A stretch of DNA of 8,760 nucleotides from Chloroflexota bacterium (GTDB lineage Bacteria > Chloroflexota > Anaerolineae > Anaerolineales > Villigracilaceae), in contig JAJYOH010000220.1 in NCBI GenBank assembly GCA_021796315.1, positions 1 to 8,760 of the forward strand, read 5' to 3'. Below the pieces are notes generated by a model. That model had not been told where the DNA came from, did not search any database, and saw only the letters and a program-made list of their open reading frames with translations. Below, in pieces: positions 5,603 through 8,760 of the stretch. Numbering within the stretch: the first letter of the stretch is position 1; each line of letters opens with the position of its first letter. The position numbers were made by a program, and so were the translations under genes.

Positions 5603-6622
5603 TTAGTTCTTTGAGATCTCGTCCCAGAGATGTTTCCAGAATATGGCGGTATTCAAAATGGCGTCATGAATTAGAACGGCATCCATCTCTGCAAGGAGGG
5701 GTTCATTGCCATTTCCAAAAACGACTTCGAAGGGTGCGTGAGGCTGGTTGTTATCATAGTTATAAATCGTATATGGGGCAATGATGCTGGCAATGGCAAA
5801 AGATGCCCGGCAAAGATACATGGCTTCCGACCATTCATCCTGCTCTGGGTGAAGGCTTGGAATCTCGCCCTGTGCAAACTGGAGGTTGAATTTGGCATCA
5901 ATCGTTCTAGCCTGCTGGAGAAGTTTATCGTTATTTGTTCCCTTCTCGGCCAGATTCTTCTTCTCAAATCCGGTTCCTACTATTTTCGACCAATGCGCTT
6001 CCAATTCCTTGTGCAGCCCGGCTCCATAACCGGAAAGTAATCTGGCATCGCAATGGCATGGCATACAAATATCGGCAACGAAATGACTCAGTGTGAAGAA
6101 GTACATCGCGGCTGCTTCCTCTTTTGTGCATACTTCGGGCTTCATGAATTGCTTGTATTTTCCATTCTGGGACGTCAATTGATCTATTCTTTGATTTCCC
6201 ATTAGAAGCAAATCTTTCAGCATCGTGCTTAGGGCCATTACGCGGTTGGGCAAATGTTGTCCCGCTTTTGGTATATCCGCCTTGTAGGGGCTTCCCCACC
6301 ACTTGTCATCCAGAGTTTGATCCTGCTGTAAGTACTGGGCTATCGTACGGTACATACCGATAAGTTCCAGTAAATTATTTTTGCAAAGAGTGAAGCGATC
6401 CCGTTGAGCGGCAAATTTATAAGGCTCTATCTTTAGAACATGATTTTCAGTTTTACTGCCTGCATCCCCTCTCTTGGCATCCGTTTGATCGGGGATCCAA
6501 GCCCCGACGGACGCTTTCTTCATAGCAGGTTTTAGCAATTTCACCAGGTTGGGCGCTTCCTGCTTATCTTCGAGAAGCGCGATTGCACGGATTGCAATCC
6601 AGGAATGTGTACGTTCGTCCAT
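5603..6622 (-). CDS. Zinc-dependent phospholipase C / S1-P1 nuclease superfamily protein
   Basis: A 339-residue protein. Its helical fold and metal ligands match the superfamily that contains Bacillus cereus phospholipase C and P1 nuclease, which use three Zn ions to cut phosphodiester bonds. Visible ligands in order: His6 in THSWIAIRAI (aligns with PLC His14), Asp45/Asp48 in GAWIPDQTD, His61, the signature H-x3-D-x3-P-x-H (His180, Asp184, His190), and H-x3-E (His204, Glu208). There is no signal peptide, and the mature N-terminal Trp that binds Zn in secreted members is absent, so the protein seems cytoplasmic with one altered metal site. Three Cys surround His190 (C-M-P-C-H-C). The ATG at 6622 has a GAGGAGGA ribosome site. 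Substrate cannot be predicted. Confident of superfamily, not of activity. Confidence 0.82.
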   Translation of the reverse strand: MDERTHSWIAIRAIALLEDKQEAPNLVKLLKPAMKKASVGAWIPDQTDAKRGDAGSKTENHVLKIEPYKFAAQRDRFTLCKNNLLELIGMYRTIAQYLQQDQTLDDKWWGSPYKADIPKAGQHLPNRVMALSTMLKDLLLMGNQRIDQLTSQNGKYKQFMKPEVCTKEEAAAMYFFTLSHFVADICMPCHCDARLLSGYGAGLHKELEAHWSKIVGTGFEKKNLAEKGTNNDKLLQQARTIDAKFNLQFAQGEIPSLHPEQDEWSEAMYLCRASFAIASIIAPYTIYNYDNNQPHAPFEVVFGNGNEPLLAEMDAVLIHDAILNTAIFWKHLWDEISKN

Positions 6623-6693
6623 TTTGAATCCTCCTCATAAGGTTTTGAAAAACTCGGACAGGAAGAAAAGCTACGTAACCCTGTGTGATGAAC

Positions 6694-6733
6694 AAAAAAG
6701 CGAAACCGAATCCGTGATGGATGGTTTCGCTTT
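6694..6733 (-). terminator. Strong intrinsic terminator or attenuator between nitroreductase and phospholipase-like gene
   Basis: Read on the minus strand, AAAGCGAAACC and GGTTTCGCTTT pair in a perfect 11-base-pair stem (6723-6733 with 6697-6707). The loop holds an inner ATCC/GGAT stem, and the structure is followed by a run of six T. It lies about 140 bases after the nitroreductase stop and 70 bases before the phospholipase-like start. It is also downstream of the promoter at 6826-6854, so it could act as an attenuator or as the end of a small RNA. Confidence 0.82.
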
Positions 6734-6819
6734 CATGCTTGCCAAGACCCGCTCCCTCTGTCTAAACGATTATGCTAAAGCCTCGGATCAGTGTTTTTGT
6801 TTTTGACGGAACAATTTAC
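6695..6819 (-). ncRNA. Possible small RNA or regulated leader, about 125 nt
   Basis: The segment is bounded by a well-spaced promoter (6826-6854) and a strong intrinsic terminator (6694-6733) on the same strand and contains no convincing gene. It would be transcribed as an RNA of about 125 nt, or as an attenuated leader of the phospholipase-like gene. An ATCCG near its 5' part could pair with CGGAT in the terminator hairpin, a weak hint of alternative folding. No known riboswitch consensus was recognised. Confidence 0.38.
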
Positions 6820-6825
6820 AAAATT

Positions 6826-6854
6826 ATGTTAGCACGAGAAATACACAAAGTCAA
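6826..6854 (-). promoter_or_regulatory. Sigma-70-type promoter just downstream of the nitroreductase
   Basis: TTGACT (6854-6849), an exact 17-base spacer and TAACAT (6831-6826) on the minus strand. The -35 begins 15 bases after the nitroreductase stop at 6870. Predicted transcription starts near 6819 and runs into the terminator at 6694-6733 before reaching the phospholipase-like gene. A similar element occurs at 5410-5439. Confidence 0.6.
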
Positions 6855-6869
6855 CGAGAAGTTTTTGTT

Positions 6870-7465
6870 TCACCACTTTTCGCGATGGAGATATTCCGCG
6901 TCTGATTTTCGCCCGCGCTTCAAGGATGGCGATGGAACATCTGATGCGCGATATCCAACTCCAACGACGCCAACTGGAGTGACCTCGGCGGGAATATTTA
7001 GCAGTCTCCGAAGCGCGTCCAAATCCTTCGACCCGGCAAAGGCGGCGACCAAACCTTCATCCACGGCGGCGAGCAAAGCAATCATGACCGCAAGCCAATG
7101 TCCATGAACCAATACGGCACAGGCCAGACGATCTCCGTCCCATCTTCGTTGATTTTATCATTTTCCTGATATCGGCGATGATACGCGGCTTCGCTCGTAC
7201 ACGGAATCAGAAGAACCGGCGCTTTCGATATAAAAGGATCGAATCCGCTTTTAACGTATTCTTCTTCCTCGCAAGTTTCCGCGATAGCCTTTTTCAGGTC
7301 GGGCCGCGTGACGACGATGAACGATTGTCCCTGCGTGAAGCCTGCGCTTGGCGCGTGACGCGTCAGTTCGACGATGCGATCAATTATTTCCGGTGCGATG
7401 GGACGGTCTGAAAAATTTCGGACCATTCTTCTTTTGATGACGGTATCGCGGAATTCCATTTGCAT
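6870..7465 (-). pseudogene. Nitroreductase family protein, split by a one-base frameshift
   Basis: Nitroreductases are FMN-dependent NAD(P)H oxidoreductases. The first frame (7082-7465, 127 aa) has the FMN-phosphate motif RRMVRNF, the APSAGFTQGQSF motif and the VPYWFMDIG segment. The second frame (from about 7112 to 6870) continues with AVMIALLAAVDEGLVAAF, PVGVVGVGY and the typical basic C-terminus ending L-H-R-E-K-W. Adding one base near 7091-7094 joins them in frame as DIG-x-AVMIALLAAVDEG and gives 198 residues, the usual family length. No other damage is visible, so it is a recent mutation or a sequencing error. The first frame's TGA overlaps an in-frame ATG of the second (ATGA at 7082-7085). 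The start may be the ATG at 7465 or at 7459, which fits the AGGA site better. It follows the DUF6295-type gene by three bases. Confidence 0.86.
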
Positions 7466-7468
7466 TTC

Positions 7469-7741
7469 CTATTCTTTCGATAGATGTCCGCCCGCTTCGG
7501 CCTGATCCAACACTTCGAGAATCGTTCGGACCAAATCACGGGCGGCGGAGGCGCTCAATTCAACGGCAACCCGGCTCGAGGGTCCGAGCGAGGCGTTCAC
7601 AAAGTCAATATTGAGCGCGTGTTCAAACGGCGCATTGAACGGATGGTCATACGAAACGTTGGCTTGATCCAAAGTGATCCAGTCGTTGTTCACTTTGCCG
7701 CTGCCATTGATCTTTACATTTTCAACGATCATTGTGCACAT
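7469..7741 (-). CDS. DUF6295-type small protein
   Basis: A 90-residue protein from the ATG at 7741. It begins M-C-T-M-I-V-E-N, has a GSGK motif, then a conserved-looking block of YDHPFNAPFEHALNIDFVN, and ends with a RVAVELSASAARDLV helix segment. I recall this layout (MCT start, DHP-x2-AP-EHAL block, VAVELS helix) from proteins annotated DUF6295; the assignment is from memory of the pattern, and the function is unknown. There is no signal peptide or membrane segment. An AAAGGA site eight bases upstream supports this start over a GTG at 7777, which lies inside an inverted repeat. The stop is three bases before the nitroreductase ATG, so the two form an operon; the protein may work alongside that oxidoreductase, an inference from context alone. 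Confidence 0.72.
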   Translation of the reverse strand: MCTMIVENVKINGSGKVNNDWITLDQANVSYDHPFNAPFEHALNIDFVNASLGPSSRVAVELSASAARDLVRTILEVLDQAEAGGHLSKE

Positions 7742-7762
7742 AATAATTTTCCTTTTGCGATT

Positions 7763-7835
7763 CACCACAGGGTTCACAGAGACCGCAGAGTCTTTCCTTT
7801 ATTTTTTCTCTGTGTTCTCGGCGCTCTCCGTGGTG
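7763..7835. repeat. Large imperfect inverted repeat
   Basis: Two 28-base arms (7763-7790 and 7808-7835) pair at about 20 of 28 positions around a 17-base T-rich loop. Both ends begin or end with CACCAC/GTGGTG, and both arms are built of variants of ACAGAG. The repeat fills most of the spacer between the hydrolase and the DUF6295-type gene. Palindromes of this kind (CCACAGAG...CTCTGTGG) are, as I recall, dispersed in many copies in Chloroflexota and other genomes. In the transcript it would form a long hairpin that could modify expression of the downstream genes; the T-rich loop does not make it a standard terminator. Confidence 0.75.
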
Positions 7836-7842
7836 GATGGTT

Positions 7843-8598
7843 TTACGCTAAATATTTTTCTAGAAACGCAAAGACTTTTTGCCAGCCATCCACAGCCTGT
7901 TCTTGCCGGTACATGGGACGGTGATAATAAAAGAATCCATGACCTGCGCCCGCATAGCGATGGAACTCGTAATTCTTTTTGTATTTCTTGAGTTCCGCTT
8001 CGTGGATGTTGACCTGCTCCGGCGATGGACTGGAATCGTCATTGCCGAACAACCCCAAAATGGGACAGGGTAGATCCTTTGTATAATCCAAAGGCGAGGC
8101 AGGCATCTTTGGCGAAAGTTGTTCGGGTTTCATCACAACGTTGCCGCCCCAGCAATCCACCAGCGCGTCGAAGCCCGGAGTGCGGCAGGCCGCGAGATAG
8201 GCGTGCCGTCCGCCGGAACATGTGCCGAATACGCCGACCTTTCCATTGCAATCTTTCAGCGCGCGGACATACTTCATCGCGCCCGCCAAATCGCCAACAA
8301 CTTGATCATCTGGCACGCCGCTGTCCGCGCGGACTTTGGCCGCGATATCTTCGGGCGTTCCGTGTCCCGCGCGGAAATACAAATTGGGTGAAATGGCAAT
8401 GTAACCATGCAGCGCAAATTTGAACGTTGTCTCGCGGTACCACGCGTCCCAGCCGGGCATGTGATGTGCCAGCACTATCGCTGGGAACGAACCCTTGCCA
8501 AGCGGACGCGCCAGATATGCGTTGATCTGGTCGCCGTTTGCGCCTGTCATCATGATGGTTTCTGCGTGCACGCCTTCGTACATATCAGTGGTGTACAT
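7843..8598 (-). CDS. Dienelactone hydrolase family alpha/beta hydrolase
   Basis: A 251-residue cytoplasmic protein with an alpha/beta-hydrolase fold of the dienelactone hydrolase type, a family that uses a Cys nucleophile to open lactones or cleave esters. The nucleophile elbow is G-T-C-S-G-G with Cys127 (family GxCxGG). The acid is Asp188 (or Asp187) in FGNDDSSPSPEQ, and the base is His220 in AGAGHGFF. The N-terminal GDQINAYLARP and IVLAHHMPGW segments (oxyanion region) fit as well. The frame is open to 8733, but the ATG at 8598 is preceded by AAGGAGA at normal spacing, and the extension overlaps the end of the upstream gene. The true substrate is unknown; most family members are not real dienelactone hydrolases. 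It lies 49 bases after the preceding gene and about 100 bases before the DUF6295-type gene. Confidence 0.92.
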   Translation of the reverse strand: MYTTDMYEGVHAETIMMTGANGDQINAYLARPLGKGSFPAIVLAHHMPGWDAWYRETTFKFALHGYIAISPNLYFRAGHGTPEDIAAKVRADSGVPDDQVVGDLAGAMKYVRALKDCNGKVGVFGTCSGGRHAYLAACRTPGFDALVDCWGGNVVMKPEQLSPKMPASPLDYTKDLPCPILGLFGNDDSSPSPEQVNIHEAELKKYKKNYEFHRYAGAGHGFFYYHRPMYRQEQAVDGWQKVFAFLEKYLA

Positions 8599-8604
8599 AT
8601 AAAG

Positions 8605-8645
8605 TCTCCTTGGTCTCTTGTACTTATATTTTAAAACAATAATGA
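8605..8645 (-). promoter_or_regulatory. AT-rich spacer, possible promoter of the hydrolase
   Basis: Read toward the hydrolase this gap contains TAAAATATAAG, which could supply a -10 (TAAAAT or TATAAG), but no recognisable -35 hexamer at proper spacing. The base composition is clearly more AT-rich than the surrounding genes. Confidence 0.25.
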
Positions 8646-8647
8646 GT

Positions 8648-8760
8648 TTATGGTTTATCTTGATAGGTCCAAAAGAAAGTGGTTTGGCTAGAGTTGAGGT
8701 CCGGGTCGAAACGGTCAGGGATGAAATCGGCATCTACATTGTCGGGCGTGGCTTGGATTT
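8648..8760 (-). CDS. C-terminal end of an unidentified protein (partial)
   Basis: The minus strand is open from the window edge to a TAA at 8648-8650, giving 36 residues rich in Asp and aromatics (D-A-D-F-I-P-D-R-F-D-P-D early, then S-S-Q-T-T-F-F-W-T-Y-Q-D-K-P at the end). The other two frames of this strand hit stops within the segment, and the third-position GC pattern looks coding, so this is probably a real gene end. No family is recognised. It reads in the same direction as the hydrolase 49 bases downstream, so they might share a transcript, though the AT-rich gap could also hold a promoter. Confidence 0.55.
   Translation of the reverse strand, partial: IQATPDNVDADFIPDRFDPDLNSSQTTFFWTYQDKP

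Noticed and set aside
5455..5784. Open frame of 109 codons on the plus strand
   Set aside because: It runs antisense across the nitroreductase remnant and the end of the phospholipase-like gene, and its residues show no domain pattern.
5603..6622. Mobile element carrying the phospholipase-like gene
   Set aside because: The flanking similarity is direct and consists of nitroreductase coding sequence plus a promoter; no terminal inverted repeats, transposase or target-site duplication was seen.
6697..6764. Short ATG frame of about 18 codons overlapping the minus-strand terminator
   Set aside because: The only purine-rich upstream stretch is too far from the ATG, and the codons coincide with the terminator stem, which explains the sequence better.
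7742..7777. GTG-initiated longer form of the DUF6295-type protein
   Set aside because: The GTG lies in the inverted repeat, has no ribosome site, and the M-C-T start with AAAGGA upstream matches the family.
8599..8733. Extension of the dienelactone hydrolase frame to 8733
   Set aside because: AAGGAGA before the ATG at 8598 fits the family start, and the extension is basic, unlike the family, and overlaps the end of the upstream gene in another frame.

Overview
The window looks like bacterial chromosome, probably Chloroflexota (an Anaerolineae-like lineage). This rests on gene content (a tandem universal stress protein paired with a small EF-Tu-domain-2-like protein, a DUF6295-type protein, GAF/HD-GYP sensors, Thr/Pro-linker lipoproteins), strong Shine-Dalgarno sites and mid-range GC. 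The assignment is an inference from protein style; there is no rRNA or marker gene. No tRNA, rRNA, CRISPR array or insertion sequence was seen.

Layout. 1-1677 (minus): a three-gene operon of a class C beta-lactamase-like serine hydrolase lipoprotein, a small general-stress-like protein, and a lipoprotein cut by the window edge, joined by an ATGA overlap. 1771-2941 (plus, divergent): a two-gene operon of a tandem UspA protein and a 91-residue EF-Tu-domain-2-like protein, followed by two hairpins. 3113-5131 (minus): a 672-residue protein with three GAF domains and a degenerate HD-GYP domain that has lost three usual metal-site histidines. 5132-5602: a long leader with a Shine-Dalgarno-driven mini-ORF, a promoter, and the decayed 3' end of a nitroreductase gene.

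5603-6622 (minus): a zinc-dependent phospholipase C / S1-P1 nuclease superfamily protein without a signal peptide. 6623-6869: a promoter and an intrinsic terminator that together would make an RNA of about 125 nt. 6870-7465 (minus): a nitroreductase broken by a one-base frameshift, preceded by a DUF6295-type gene (7469-7741). 7763-7835: a large imperfect inverted repeat. 7843-8598 (minus): a dienelactone hydrolase family enzyme. 8648-8760 (minus): the C-terminus of an unidentified gene.

The most notable structure is that the nitroreductase 3' end and the promoter just downstream of it occur twice, on both sides of the phospholipase-like gene. This suggests a local duplication, with decay of one nitroreductase copy, that left similar promoters upstream of both the phospholipase-like and the HD-GYP genes. 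The general theme of the window is stress response, signalling and hydrolases; no single pathway links all the genes.
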